DNA of 64,000 nucleotides from JAPULR01 sp965238215 (GCA_965238215.1 OZ250180.1:2170001-2234000), one strand, 5' to 3'. Counted from the stretch's first letter, positions 50,574 through 59,833 are shown. Notes: generated by a model from the letters alone, not told the origin. Numbers and translations are program-made.

Positions 50574-52226
50574 ATGGGTAGACTGCGGAACATCATTCTC
50601 ACCGGCTTTTCCGGCACGGGCAAGTCGAAGGTTGCTGCCGAGGTAGCCCGTATTCTCGGCTGGCAGCTCGTGGACACGGACGAGGATATCGTTAGCCGTC
50701 GGGGGAAAGAGGTTGGGGACATCTTCACTGACGAGGGTGAAGCGGCCTTTCGTCGCTTGGAGAGTGAAGTGCTGGCTCGGGCCTGCGCCGGAGACGGCAA
50801 GATTGTCGCTACAGGCGGCGGCGTTCTCATGGATGCAGAAAACCGTCGTCTGCTGTTCGAGAGCGGTCTGGTGGTGGGGCTGGAAGCCCGTCCGGAAACC
50901 ATATATCAGCGGTTGGTTCAGCAGAACCTCGGACGGTCACCCGAGGAACGCCCGATGCTGGCTGGCTCGGACCCCCTGACTAGGATTCGGAGCCTGAAGG
51001 CGGAACGTCAACCCTTCTACTCGTTGGCGCAGTGGGTTGTGCAGACGGACAGCCTATCAGAATCAAAGGTGGCGGCTGAGGTAGTGCGGGCGTGGCAGAT
51101 GTTGGGTGGGCGCATGGGTTCGGCCGGCGACGGCGACCCCGAGCTGGCGGCAGTGGTTACTCATTCCAGGGGCAGCTGTCCCATTTGGGTAGGGTGGGGA
51201 CTGCTGGACCGGGTAGGTGAGCAGTTTCGGAAAGCGGGAATCCACGGGCCGGTCTACATCATCAGCGACGATAACGTCTTCCCCTTCTACGGCAGGCAGG
51301 TTCAGCGTTCCCTCCAGAGAGCGGAGATAGAGGCCCACTGTTTCATTATTCCGGCGGGAGAGGAGAGCAAGTCTTGGGCGATGGCGGACGCCATTTATCA
51401 CTGGCTCGCCAGCCGGCGGGCGGAGCGCCGACATACGATTCTGGCCGTGGGCGGCGGCGTGGTGGGAGACCTGGCGGGCTTTGTGGCGGCAACTTATCTT
51501 AGGGGAATGCCCTTCGTTCAAGCGCCCACAAGCATGGCGGCTATGGTGGACGCATCCATTGGCGGGAAGACGGCGGTGAATCTGCCGGAGGCCAAGAACC
51601 TTGTAGGCGCTTTCTACCAACCACAGATGGTGTTGGCCGACCCGCACACGCTGACGACTCTCGGCAGCCGGGAGCTTTCCGAGGGCTGGGCGGAGGCTAT
51701 CAAGCACGGGTTCATCATGGACGCGGACTTGGTGTCTGTCTTCGAGAACCACGCCTCTGAGCTTATGGGGTTGGAGCCGGAGCTTTCCACCGAGGTTATC
51801 AGGAGAAGCATCGCCATCAAGGCAGGAGTTGTCTCGGAGGACGAACGGGAGACCCTGGGCAAGCGGGTGCTTCTGAACTACGGACATACTATCGGCCACG
51901 CCATTGAGGCTACCACTGGATACGGCGAGTGGATGCACGGCGAGGGCGTGTCGGTAGGGATGATGGGAGCGGGGGAGTTGAGCCGGCGGATGGGGATGAT
52001 TGGGAGCGACGTGGTGAAGCGTCAGGAGGAGTTGCTGGAGCGGTTCAATCTGCCTCTAAGGGCAGAGGGTCTGGACGTGGAGCAGATCTTTTCGGCAATG
52101 GCGTTGGACAAGAAGTCGACGAGGGGTGCGATCAGATGGGTGCTCCTGGAGGAGGTGGGGAGGGCGACGACCCGTCGGGATGTGCCGTTGGAGCAGGTGC
52201 GGGAGGTCGTGGAAGGGCTGCTGTAG
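50574..52226 (+). CDS. Bifunctional shikimate kinase / 3-dehydroquinate synthase (AroKB fusion)
   Basis: About 550 residues. N-terminal shikimate kinase (1-170): P-loop GFSGTGKS (11-18), DTDEDIVSRRG, FRRLESEVL and GGGVL. C-terminal 3-dehydroquinate synthase (190-550): ILAVGGGVVGDLAGFVAATYLRG, VQAPTSMAAMVDASIGGKTAVNL, ISEGWAE-like and LLNYGHTIGHAIE metal and catalytic motifs. This gives two non-adjacent shikimate pathway steps in one chain. ATG at 50574 is preferred; GTG at 50562 is possible. A TATAAT box at 50536-50541 may give an internal promoter. Confidence 0.93.
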   Translation: MGRLRNIILTGFSGTGKSKVAAEVARILGWQLVDTDEDIVSRRGKEVGDIFTDEGEAAFRRLESEVLARACAGDGKIVATGGGVLMDAENRRLLFESGLVVGLEARPETIYQRLVQQNLGRSPEERPMLAGSDPLTRIRSLKAERQPFYSLAQWVVQTDSLSESKVAAEVVRAWQMLGGRMGSAGDGDPELAAVVTHSRGSCPIWVGWGLLDRVGEQFRKAGIHGPVYIISDDNVFPFYGRQVQRSLQRAEIEAHCFIIPAGEESKSWAMADAIYHWLASRRAERRHTILAVGGGVVGDLAGFVAATYLRGMPFVQAPTSMAAMVDASIGGKTAVNLPEAKNLVGAFYQPQMVLADPHTLTTLGSRELSEGWAEAIKHGFIMDADLVSVFENHASELMGLEPELSTEVIRRSIAIKAGVVSEDERETLGKRVLLNYGHTIGHAIEATTGYGEWMHGEGVSVGMMGAGELSRRMGMIGSDVVKRQEELLERFNLPLRAEGLDVEQIFSAMALDKKSTRGAIRWVLLEEVGRATTRRDVPLEQVREVVEGLL

Positions 52227-52256
52227 CGGCTGACAGTCGTCGAGGGTAAATGCGGG

Positions 52257-53066
52257 CTAGCCAGTGATCTTTTCGATGAGGTAATGGATGGCGCCCTTGG
52301 GGACGATGACCTGGACTTCCTCGCCAGCCCGTCGGTTCATGAGGGCTTTGCCCACGGGAGACTCGCTGGAAATCTTGCCGTCGACGGGGTTAGCCTCTCG
52401 GGGATGAACAACCAGGTAGGAGAACTTGCGACCGTTGCCCGGGGTTTTCAGAATCACCTTCTTGCCGATGGCTACCCGCTGGGCAATCTTGGTGGAGTCA
52501 CTGCTGGTGATCACGGCGGAGCTTAGGGTCTGCTCCAACTCACGAATTCGCGATTCAACCAGACCCTGCCGCTCCTTGGCAGCGTCCAGGGGGGCGTTCT
52601 CGCGGAAGTCCTTGTCGGCCATGGCTCGGCCAATGTCTTTGACGACCCTGGTGCGCTCGAACTTTAGGACTTCCAGCTGTTCGGTGAGTTTCTCAAAACC
52701 TTCCTGGGTTAGTTGGGCGATTTCCGGGGCGGCCTTCTGGCTCCTGGCAATTCTGGCAAGGGCCTTGTTCTTGGGCACTCTGGCGTGGGTTGCCAGGCTA
52801 ACTCTAACCAGTTCTTCGTTCTTCAGGTAGGTGAGGAATTTCTTGACGGGATCCAACTTCTTGGCAACGTCGCCACCGCTGCGGCCCAGCCATTCGCAGT
52901 AGGAAGCAACGGTCTGTGGAGTGAGGGCGCTAATTGGGCCGGAACTGCCGCACCAGCGTACGAATCTATTGAGGTCTTGGGAGATTCCCTTCTTCCTATT
53001 GTCCTTGAGTCCGCTTACGTACTGGCTATAAGCCTTATTGAGGGGCAGGTCCGTAATTTGTGCCAC
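52257..53066 (-). CDS. greA: GreA-type transcription elongation factor fused to an integrase-like SAM domain
   Basis: 269 residues against a usual 158. The C-terminal 155 are GreA: LTQEGFEKLTEQLEVL coiled coil with the acidic tip DKDFRENAPLDAAKERQ, then the FKBP-like part ending in SPVGKALMNRRAGEEVQVIVPKGAIHYLIEKI. The N-terminal 105 residues look like the core-binding (SAM-like) domain of tyrosine recombinases (FVRWCGSSGPISALTPQTVASYCEWL, then DPVKKFLTYLKNEELVR). No catalytic recombinase domain follows. GTG start at 53066; AAGGAG is 11 bases upstream. Confidence 0.85.
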   Translation of the reverse strand: MAQITDLPLNKAYSQYVSGLKDNRKKGISQDLNRFVRWCGSSGPISALTPQTVASYCEWLGRSGGDVAKKLDPVKKFLTYLKNEELVRVSLATHARVPKNKALARIARSQKAAPEIAQLTQEGFEKLTEQLEVLKFERTRVVKDIGRAMADKDFRENAPLDAAKERQGLVESRIRELEQTLSSAVITSSDSTKIAQRVAIGKKVILKTPGNGRKFSYLVVHPREANPVDGKISSESPVGKALMNRRAGEEVQVIVPKGAIHYLIEKITG

Positions 53067-53223
53067 GTAGTTTCTGGCTCCTTACGCGAATTCGCTATTG
53101 TCGAGCTATGGAGTGCATTTCGATCTCTGCGTTTGTGTCGGGTTGAGACTAGCATACCAAGTATTGAGGTTGTTAGCAAAGGGTGATTTGGAGGCGCGAT
53201 TGGTAAAGAGATTCCAGATTTAG

Positions 53224-53237
53224 TATAATTACATAAC
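53224..53237 (+). promoter_or_regulatory. TATAAT box giving a probably leaderless transcript
   Basis: TATAAT at 53224-53229 is only 8 bases before the ATG at 53238, and TTGGTA at 53200-53205 lies 18 bases before it. The predicted start falls on or next to the ATG, and no Shine-Dalgarno sequence is present. Confidence 0.5.
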
Positions 53238-53948
53238 ATGTTTATCGTTGTCTTGAGGCCCTCCCGTGAAGGAAAGTCGCGCTCTGCGTTGGTTATTCCC
53301 CACGAGAGCGACATGGACGTTGGATTGGTGGAGACAACATCGAACGCCGGTTCCTCCGTTCTGGAAGAGACCGGCGTGGGGGGCCTGTACGTTCTTGGGG
53401 ACGGTGGGATGGGGGATGCACAGGAAGGTGCTTCCAATGGCACCCTGAACTGCAAGCCATATTCCCGCTGGACTGAGGGGCATCGAGAAATCCTGGCCCG
53501 TTCCTTGGAGTTGGACATGCCGGTCTTGGCGGTGGGCGACGGTCTTTTCTTGCTGAATGAAGTCTTTGGCGGAAAGGCCCCCGAGGCAGTCGCGTCGACT
53601 TGGGATGCGCCCGAGTCCGGCGCTGCCGAACCTGCCCGCCGCACGATATACGTCTCGCCTGGGAGTAAGACGGCGGCCATTCTGGGCGCGGGCGGTTTCT
53701 TCCGGCTTGTAGGCGGAAGGGTCACACCCAGCCTGATGGACAGCCATCGGGCGCCTCGTCTGCTGGCTTCGGCCTATGAAGTAGAGGAGGGGACTGTGGA
53801 GGGTCTGGAGAGCGCCGAGCATAGCTGGATTCTCGGGTTCCGGGCGAACCTGAGCGGGGAGGAAAAGCTGCCCCGGGGTTTTGGCGGCATCTTCCAAGCC
53901 TTCGTTGAAAGGGCCCAAGACTTTCTGTTGGCTCGCACCGTTCCCTAA
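53238..53948 (+). CDS. Class I glutamine amidotransferase/peptidase C26-like protein without catalytic Cys
   Basis: 236 residues. The fold order matches peptidase C26 (gamma-glutamyl-GABA hydrolase type): GVGGLYVLGDGG, then MPVLAVGDGLFLLNEVFGG, where PvLgiCRGxQllN is expected. The nucleophile Cys is replaced (VGDG), and the C-terminal His-Glu motif (WHPE) reads GFRANL. It is thus a pseudoenzyme if the assignment is right. It lies upstream of gyrA on the same strand, 174 bases apart, and has a leaderless-type promoter. Assignment is by remote pattern, so moderate. Confidence 0.6.
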   Translation: MFIVVLRPSREGKSRSALVIPHESDMDVGLVETTSNAGSSVLEETGVGGLYVLGDGGMGDAQEGASNGTLNCKPYSRWTEGHREILARSLELDMPVLAVGDGLFLLNEVFGGKAPEAVASTWDAPESGAAEPARRTIYVSPGSKTAAILGAGGFFRLVGGRVTPSLMDSHRAPRLLASAYEVEEGTVEGLESAEHSWILGFRANLSGEEKLPRGFGGIFQAFVERAQDFLLARTVP

Positions 53949-54122
53949 CTCTGTCGAACACGGACGGAAGGTCTCCGCCGGGCCGTGTGGAGTGAAATCC
54001 GTTCGTCACGCTATGGAGAGGACTGGGGGGGCGATTGATAGAATGGCGGGGGCATTTGTATACATAACCACGTGGGCGCTGAATTCAGGTTTCGGCCCAG
54101 TGAGGAAGAGGTGAAGAAGTAG

Positions 54123-56582
54123 ATGGTAACCACTCCTGGAGAAAGAATTCGACCCATTCGCATCCATGACGAGATGCGTACGTCCTATCTGAACTATGCC
54201 ATGAGCGTCATTGTGTCGCGGGCGCTGCCGGACGTGCGGGATGGGTTGAAGCCGGTGCAGCGGCGCATTCTGTACGCCATGCACGAAATCAGCCTGGCGC
54301 CTACCAATCCCCATAAGAAGTGTGCGCGGATTGTGGGTGAGGTGCTGGGTAAGTTTCATCCCCACGGCGACGGGCCAGTCTACGACGCCCTGGTGCGTAT
54401 GGCTCAGGATTTCTCCCTTCGCCACCCGCTGGTAGACGGACAGGGAAACTTCGGCAGCATCGACGACGACCCGCCGGCAGCTATGCGGTATACCGAGGCC
54501 AGGCTGACCCGCATTGCCCAAGAGATGCTGGCGGACATTCAACTGGATACGGTGGACTTCGCGCTCAACTTCGACGATTCCCTGAAGGAGCCGGTAGTTC
54601 TGCCTGCCCGCCTGCCGAATTTGCTGGTGAACGGCGCCGCCGGTATTGCGGTTGGGATGGCCACCAGTATTCCGCCCCACAACCTGGGAGAGATTTGCAG
54701 CGCCATACGCTATCTCATAGATAACCCGGACGCCTACGTGGAAGACCTGCTGAAGATAGTCAAGGGGCCGGACTTTCCGACCAGCGCCATGGCGCTGGTC
54801 GGAAGAGACCGGGAATTCATCAAGCAGATGTACTCCACGGGTCGGGGTAGGGTGGTGATGCGGGCTGAGGTGGAGATCAACGAGTTGAAGAACGGACGCT
54901 CCCAGATAGTGGTCTCGGAGCTTCCCTACCAGGTGAACAAGGCCAGCCTGGTGGCGCGCATTGCCCAGATGACGCGAGACAAGAAGATAGAAGGGATTTC
55001 GGATATTCGGGACGAGTCAGACAGGAAGGGCCTCCGCGTCGTCCTGGACCTGAAGCGAGCGGCCCAGGCGCGGATGGTCCTGAACAACCTTTACAAGCAT
55101 ACGCCCATGCAATCGTCATTCAACGCCACCATGTTGGCGCTGGTGGACGGTCAACCCCAGGTGTTGAACCTGAAGAGAATGCTCCAACTCTTCATTGAAC
55201 ATCGGCGGGTGGTGATAATCCGCCGGACGGAGTTTCTACTCAAGCGGGCCAACGAGCGGGCGCACATCCTGGAGGGTTTGCGCACCGCCATAAAGTTCCT
55301 GGACATGGTGATCAAGCTCATACGCGGGTCGGAGAACGTGGAAGCGGCCAGGAACAGCCTGATGGTGGAGTTAGGACTGACGGAGGTGCAGGCGCAGGCA
55401 ATCCTCGACATGCAGTTGCGCCGGCTGGCCGCCCTGGAACGGCAGAAACTAGAGGACGAATACGAGGCGTTGTTGCAGACCATCGGGGAGTTGGAGGAGC
55501 TTTTGGCGGACCCGGGCAAGGTGCTTGGTGTCATCAAGGAGGAGACTCTTGATCTCAAGAAACGTTACGCCAACCCCCGTAGAACGCGGATAATCCGGGA
55601 CGAGCCTACGCAGATAACTCTGAAGGACCTGACCCAGCACGAGGAGGTGGTAATCACCATCAGCCGGCGGGGTTACATCAAGCGAATGCCGGCGGCGACC
55701 TATCGGTCCCAGCTTCGGGGGGGGAAGGGCAAACGGGGGATGTCCACCCGTGAAAGGGACGCGGTGCAGCATCTGTTGATATCCGATACCCACGACATGT
55801 TGCTTTTCTTCACAAATAGGGGCAGGGTTTACCGGCTGGACTGCTTTGAGATTGTGGGGGATACGTCGCGTACGACCCGGGGCACGCCGCTGGTGAATCT
55901 GATTAATCTAACGCCCGGTGAACGGGTGACAGAGGTAGTTTCGACTTCGGAACTGGACCTAGGGAGCAAGTATGTATTGGGCACACGGAAGGGGAAAGTC
56001 AAGGGGCTGGAGTTGAAGAATCTAGCGAACCTTCGGAGCAACGGACTGATAATAATGCGACTGGACACAGGGGATGAACTGATATCGGTAAGAGAACTTG
56101 AGGTAGGGGAGGAGGTTATTTTATTCACCGCTGAGGGCAAGTCAATCCGCTTTCCAGCAACCGAGCAACTGATCCGATCCCGTACTTCGGGTGGGCTAAA
56201 GGGGATTCAGCTTTTGGGAGCCGACGAAGTTGTGGGAATGGAAACTATCATGCCCAAGGATAAGATTCTTATAATCAGCGCCAATGGGATCGGCAAGATG
56301 ATGACTGTGATTAGGAATAGAACACAACAAAGGGGTGGACAGGGGGTTATTTCTTTCCGGGTAACGGAGAAGACGGGGCCGGTTGTGGATGCCAGGGTGG
56401 TGCGAGACGGGGTGGAGGACGAAGTGTTACTGGTTTCGGAGCGGTCGCAAGTATACCGTACGAACCTGGAGGGGATTTCGACCCAGGGAAGAACTGCTGG
56501 TGGCGTGATTATATGGCGGCCGGGAGAGGACGACCATGTGGCGTCCATTGCTTGCTTCAGGAACGGTTACCAGGGTTCTTAG
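54123..56582 (+). CDS. gyrA: DNA gyrase subunit A
   Basis: 819 residues. The catalytic Tyr123 lies in AAMRYTEARLT. The breakage-reunion domain has YAMSVIVSRALPDVRDGLKPVQRRILYAM, HPHGDGPVYDALVRMAQDF and DGQGNFGS. The C-terminal beta-pinwheel includes the GyrA box LRGGKGKRG, which favours GyrA over ParC. Known role: ATP-dependent negative supercoiling with GyrB. No gyrB nearby. It is preceded by a 174-base gap without other features. Confidence 0.95.
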   Translation: MVTTPGERIRPIRIHDEMRTSYLNYAMSVIVSRALPDVRDGLKPVQRRILYAMHEISLAPTNPHKKCARIVGEVLGKFHPHGDGPVYDALVRMAQDFSLRHPLVDGQGNFGSIDDDPPAAMRYTEARLTRIAQEMLADIQLDTVDFALNFDDSLKEPVVLPARLPNLLVNGAAGIAVGMATSIPPHNLGEICSAIRYLIDNPDAYVEDLLKIVKGPDFPTSAMALVGRDREFIKQMYSTGRGRVVMRAEVEINELKNGRSQIVVSELPYQVNKASLVARIAQMTRDKKIEGISDIRDESDRKGLRVVLDLKRAAQARMVLNNLYKHTPMQSSFNATMLALVDGQPQVLNLKRMLQLFIEHRRVVIIRRTEFLLKRANERAHILEGLRTAIKFLDMVIKLIRGSENVEAARNSLMVELGLTEVQAQAILDMQLRRLAALERQKLEDEYEALLQTIGELEELLADPGKVLGVIKEETLDLKKRYANPRRTRIIRDEPTQITLKDLTQHEEVVITISRRGYIKRMPAATYRSQLRGGKGKRGMSTRERDAVQHLLISDTHDMLLFFTNRGRVYRLDCFEIVGDTSRTTRGTPLVNLINLTPGERVTEVVSTSELDLGSKYVLGTRKGKVKGLELKNLANLRSNGLIIMRLDTGDELISVRELEVGEEVILFTAEGKSIRFPATEQLIRSRTSGGLKGIQLLGADEVVGMETIMPKDKILIISANGIGKMMTVIRNRTQQRGGQGVISFRVTEKTGPVVDARVVRDGVEDEVLLVSERSQVYRTNLEGISTQGRTAGGVIIWRPGEDDHVASIACFRNGYQGS

Positions 56583-56593
56583 CGTTGCGGGGT

Positions 56594-56624
56594 GGGCAGC
56601 GAGCAGTTCTCGAACCGCCCCTAC
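56594..56624. repeat. Palindromic repeat, copy 3 (convergent intergenic)
   Basis: GCAGTTC, two bases, then GAACCGC (one G-T pairing in RNA) followed by CCCTAC. It is oriented like copy 2 and shares the GGGGCGG...CCGCCCC-type core. It sits between gyrA and the convergent flavin reductase gene. Confidence 0.55.
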
Positions 56625-56642
56625 GAAACACGGGGAAAAATT

Positions 56643-57125
56643 TCAGGCCTGGCCCAGCTGGGTGAACCGGCTTTCGTAGTAGAGCAGTGGGTTGGCCTTG
56701 TTCCCCATAGCCATCTCGTCGACTGAGCCTATGTAGATGGTGTGGTCCCCGTGGACGTGGGCATCAACCACCCGGCAGCCGAAGAAGGCCATGGAACCTT
56801 CAATGATGGGCAGGCCCAACTCGCTCATGCGGTGTTGGAAGGGCGTGCCGAGCCGGTCTTGGGGCTTGCGGGCGAAGTAGGCGCCTATCTCGTTCTGTTC
56901 TTGGCTCAGGATGTTGACGCCGAAGGCCCCCAGGGACTTGATGAATTCGTGGGTGTAGGTGCGGAAGTCCACGCAAACGAGGGCCAGAGGAGGGGTGAGG
57001 GAGATGGAGGTGAAGGAGTTAGCAGTCATGCCGTGGAGGCTGCCCTCGTGGTCCAGGGTAGTGACGATGGTAACGCCGGTGGCGAACCGGGCCATGCCAT
57101 CCCGGAAATCATCTTTACTTACCAT
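56643..57125 (-). CDS. Flavin reductase domain protein (FMN-binding)
   Basis: 160 residues, flavin_reduct family. Landmarks: FATGVTIVTTLDHEGSLHGMTANSFTSISLTPPLALVCVDFRTYTHEFI, FGVNILSQEQ and the C-terminal HTIYIGSVDEMA. Known role: NAD(P)H:flavin reductase, often partner of a two-component monooxygenase; the partner is not evident here. A TTGACA on the minus strand (57184-57179) lies 54 bases upstream. Confidence 0.9.
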   Translation of the reverse strand: MVSKDDFRDGMARFATGVTIVTTLDHEGSLHGMTANSFTSISLTPPLALVCVDFRTYTHEFIKSLGAFGVNILSQEQNEIGAYFARKPQDRLGTPFQHRMSELGLPIIEGSMAFFGCRVVDAHVHGDHTIYIGSVDEMAMGNKANPLLYYESRFTQLGQA

Positions 57126-57401
57126 AAGTCCCCCGTTTGGCGCTGAGGATACCTATTTTTGTACTAATGTTGGGCGTATGTCAACGGCGGGCGAGTGCGG
57201 GTTTAGGTGGGTCTTTCGCGGGGTCATTCCCTTCTAGATGCGACGTAGACTCTCGCAAGGCGGCTCATCGTTGGAGAATGAGCGGTCTTGCGGCCTTTGT
57301 TCGGACGCCTATGGCCGGCCTGTTTGAGGCCCTCGGCTGGGTGCTATACTTGGCTGGGTAGTGATGCTGCTGAGTTGTGGGGCTATGTAGGAGGACGTTC
57401 T

Positions 57402-58283
57402 TTGGAGTTGTTGAGAAGTTTGCAGTTTGTGCCGGGAAACCGGCGGGACATGCTGGAGAAGGCCAGGGGATTTCAGGCCGACGCGCTGGTGGCGGACCTG
57501 GAGGACTCGGTGCCGCCGGACGAGAAGTCGGCGGCCAGGGACCTGGTTGCCGAGCTGGTTCCTACGCTTTCACAGCGGGGGCAGAAGGTGATGGTTCGGG
57601 TCAACTCTTTGGACACGGGGAGGACTATGGAAGAACTGCAAGCCGTTGTTTCCCCTCAGCTGTACGGCGTGAGCTTGGGCAAGGTGGACTCGCCGTGGCA
57701 CGTGACGGAGTGTCACCGGCTGCTGAGCGTGGAGGAGGCTCGCCGGGGAATGCCCGAGGGCACGGTGAAGATTATACCGTGGATTGAGAGCGCGGCGGGA
57801 GTTCTGTCTGCCTCTGCCATCTCTGCTGCGTCTCGCCGCGTGGTGGCCCTGGCCTTTGGGGCCGAAGACTTTACGAACGACATGGGTTTGCAGCGAACGG
57901 AGAGCGGGGAGGAGGTGGCTTTCCCGCGGTCACTCGTTCCTATCGCCGCTCGCGCTGCCGGCATAGTAGCCCTAGATACCCCCTACGTGCGGTTTCGAGA
58001 CTCGGAAGGGCTGCGTAGGGAGGCGGAATCGGCCGCCAGCCTGGGATACAAGGGGAAGTTTGCCATTCATCCTGCCCAGCTGGAGACCATCAACGCGGTG
58101 TTTACGCCAAGGGAGGAGGACCTGGAGTACGCCCGACGGGTCGTAGCGGCATGGGAGGAGTCCACAGCCCAGGGTAGGGGTGCGCTGGCCTTGGACGGGA
58201 ACATGGTGGACGTGCCGGTCGTAAAGCGAGCCTATAATTTGTTGGAGTTGGCGAAAGAGATTTCCAAGATGGAGAATGGGTGA
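57402..58283 (+). CDS. HpcH/HpaI aldolase/citrate lyase (CitE-like), paralogue 4
   Basis: 293 residues. Fully canonical: LVADLEDSVPPDEKSAARDL, VMVRVNSL, the metal Glu in IPWIESAAGV, the Asp in GAEDFTNDMG and the lid FAIHPAQLETINAVFTP. TTG start at 57402 with AGGAGG 7 bases upstream. Promoter TTGAGG-15-TATACT at 57324-57350. Unlike the cluster at 19-21.6 kb it stands with a YbjQ gene, overlapping it. The remaining 276-base upstream gap holds nothing else recognised. Confidence 0.9.
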   Translation: MELLRSLQFVPGNRRDMLEKARGFQADALVADLEDSVPPDEKSAARDLVAELVPTLSQRGQKVMVRVNSLDTGRTMEELQAVVSPQLYGVSLGKVDSPWHVTECHRLLSVEEARRGMPEGTVKIIPWIESAAGVLSASAISAASRRVVALAFGAEDFTNDMGLQRTESGEEVAFPRSLVPIAARAAGIVALDTPYVRFRDSEGLRREAESAASLGYKGKFAIHPAQLETINAVFTPREEDLEYARRVVAAWEESTAQGRGALALDGNMVDVPVVKRAYNLLELAKEISKMENG

Positions 58284-58615
58284 TGATTACCGTAACAACG
58301 GAAACCGTCATCGGCCACCGCATCGTGAAGGTTCTCGGGATGGTAGAGGGCAACACGGTGAGGGCTCGCAACCTGGGCCGCGACATCGTCGCCGTCATCA
58401 AGAGTCTCTTCGGGGGCGAAATTAGCGAATACTCCGAGCTTTTGACGGAGGCCCGCACTGAAGCCATGGCACGTATGATAGAGCAGGCGGAGCGCATGGG
58501 GGCCAATGGGGCGGTCAACGTGCGCCTGGCAACGTCTGTGATAATGACAGGGGCCACGGAGTTGTTCGCCTACGGCACGGTGGTGGCTCTGGAGAGCGAA
58601 TTGGACGGTGAGTGA
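58283..58615 (+). CDS. YbjQ family (DUF74, heavy-metal-binding-like) protein
   Basis: 110 residues when started at ATG 58283, overlapping the stop of the CitE gene. Typical segments are TTETVIGHRIVKVLGMVEGNTVRARN, ARTEAMARMIEQAERMGANGAVNVRLAT and TELFAYGTVV. A pentameric fold is known; the physiological role is unclear. Followed after 3 bases by folB. Confidence 0.88.
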   Translation: MITVTTETVIGHRIVKVLGMVEGNTVRARNLGRDIVAVIKSLFGGEISEYSELLTEARTEAMARMIEQAERMGANGAVNVRLATSVIMTGATELFAYGTVVALESELDGE

Positions 58616-58618
58616 CCT

Positions 58619-58999
58619 TTGGACCGGATAATTCTGGAGGGGATGCAGTTCTACGGCTATCACGGACGGAACGACGAGGAGCGGGTGTTGGGCCAGCCCT
58701 TCGAGGTGGACCTTGAGGCGGAGTTGGACCTAACCGCCGCGGGGTTGTCCGACGACATCGCGGACAGCGTCAGCTATACGGACCTCTACCGAGTGGCGAA
58801 ACGTCACGTGGAGGGGCCTGGGCGAAATCTGGTCGAGGCGGTGACCCAGGCCATCGCCAGCGAGATCCTGGAATCCTACCCCGTCGAAAGCGTGCGGGTG
58901 CGGGTAATGAAGGTCCGCCCTCCCATAAAGGGCAGCGTCCTTGCGGGTGCGGGAGTGGAGGTATTCCGACGTCAGGCAGGGGAAGAGCAGCTCCGGTAG
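58619..58999 (+). CDS. folB: Dihydroneopterin aldolase
   Basis: 126 residues. Landmarks: GMQFYGYHGRNDEERVLGQPFEVDLEAEL, DSVSYTDLYRVAKRHVEG, NLVEAVTQAIASEIL and the catalytic Lys region VRVMKVRPPIKG. Known reaction: dihydroneopterin to hydroxymethyl-dihydropterin and glycolaldehyde. TTG start at 58619 with GGTGAGTG upstream. Confidence 0.93.
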   Translation: MDRIILEGMQFYGYHGRNDEERVLGQPFEVDLEAELDLTAAGLSDDIADSVSYTDLYRVAKRHVEGPGRNLVEAVTQAIASEILESYPVESVRVRVMKVRPPIKGSVLAGAGVEVFRRQAGEEQLR

Positions 59000-59002
59000 T
59001 CG

Positions 59003-59830
59003 ATGATTGAATTCACCACAGACTTGGCGTTGTGGCAGCTAGCGCTTCTTTCGCTCCTATCGGTGGCGGTGGGAGTGCTTGGCGGCTTTGTGGGTCTGGC
59101 CCTGGGAACTATGCGGCTGCCGGCGCTGCTTTTGATGGGGGTGAATCCCCAGTTCGCCGCAGGCACGAACATTCTGGTGAGTGCCCTTTCCGCCATGGCT
59201 GGAGGTTACCGACATGTGACGGAGGGACGCATAGATTGGGGAGTTGTCCTCTGGTTGGGGGTTCCGTCGATAATTGGAGGCTTTGCTGGGGGATTCTTTG
59301 GTGGCAAATTCCCTGCGGGCTTGTTGATTGCGGTGGCGGGGGTGCTGGTCCTGTGGCAGGGGGTGGAGTTCTTTGGCCTGAGCCGTCGACTCGCCTTCGA
59401 AGGCGAGGATGGGAAGTCCGGCGAGCCTTCGGCGGGGGAGGCAGGTTTGACTAAGGCGAGTGGTAGTTTGGCGGGAGCGGGCGGCGCGGCCATCGGCCTA
59501 TTGGGAGGCGGTGTGGGGTTGATTCTCGGGAGCTTGCGGCTTCCCCTGATGATCAGGGTGTTGAAGATTGACCCCCGCCGGGCGGCAGGCTCCAACCTTG
59601 TGGTGGGCGCAGTGCTGGGAATTTTCGGATTCATCGGGCATGGAATTCACGGTGAGGTGGACTTGCCGCTGCTGCTGGCAATGGGCTTCACTGGGATGAT
59701 TGGTTCCAACATCGGGGCGCGATACACGGGTCGAGTGAGTGTTCGCAGCCTGGTGCTGGTGCTGGCCTGGGTGCTGCTGGTGGTGGGCGTGATTCTGGTG
59801 GTGCGCGGGGGCCGGGATCTTTTTGGTTAG
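59003..59830 (+). CDS. TSUP family transporter (TauE/SafE)
   Basis: 275 residues with about eight membrane helices in two repeats. Repeat markers are LGGFVGLALGTMRLPALLLMGVNPQFAAGTNILVSALSAMAGG and IGLLGGGVGLILGSLRLPLMIRVLKIDPRRAAGSNLVVGAVLG. Known role: export or uptake of small anions such as sulfite or sulfoacetate; the substrate is unknown. It lies 3 bases after folB and its stop is 4 bases from the convergent oxidase gene. Confidence 0.9.
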   Translation: MIEFTTDLALWQLALLSLLSVAVGVLGGFVGLALGTMRLPALLLMGVNPQFAAGTNILVSALSAMAGGYRHVTEGRIDWGVVLWLGVPSIIGGFAGGFFGGKFPAGLLIAVAGVLVLWQGVEFFGLSRRLAFEGEDGKSGEPSAGEAGLTKASGSLAGAGGAAIGLLGGGVGLILGSLRLPLMIRVLKIDPRRAAGSNLVVGAVLGIFGFIGHGIHGEVDLPLLLAMGFTGMIGSNIGARYTGRVSVRSLVLVLAWVLLVVGVILVVRGGRDLFG

Positions 59831-59833
59831 GGG

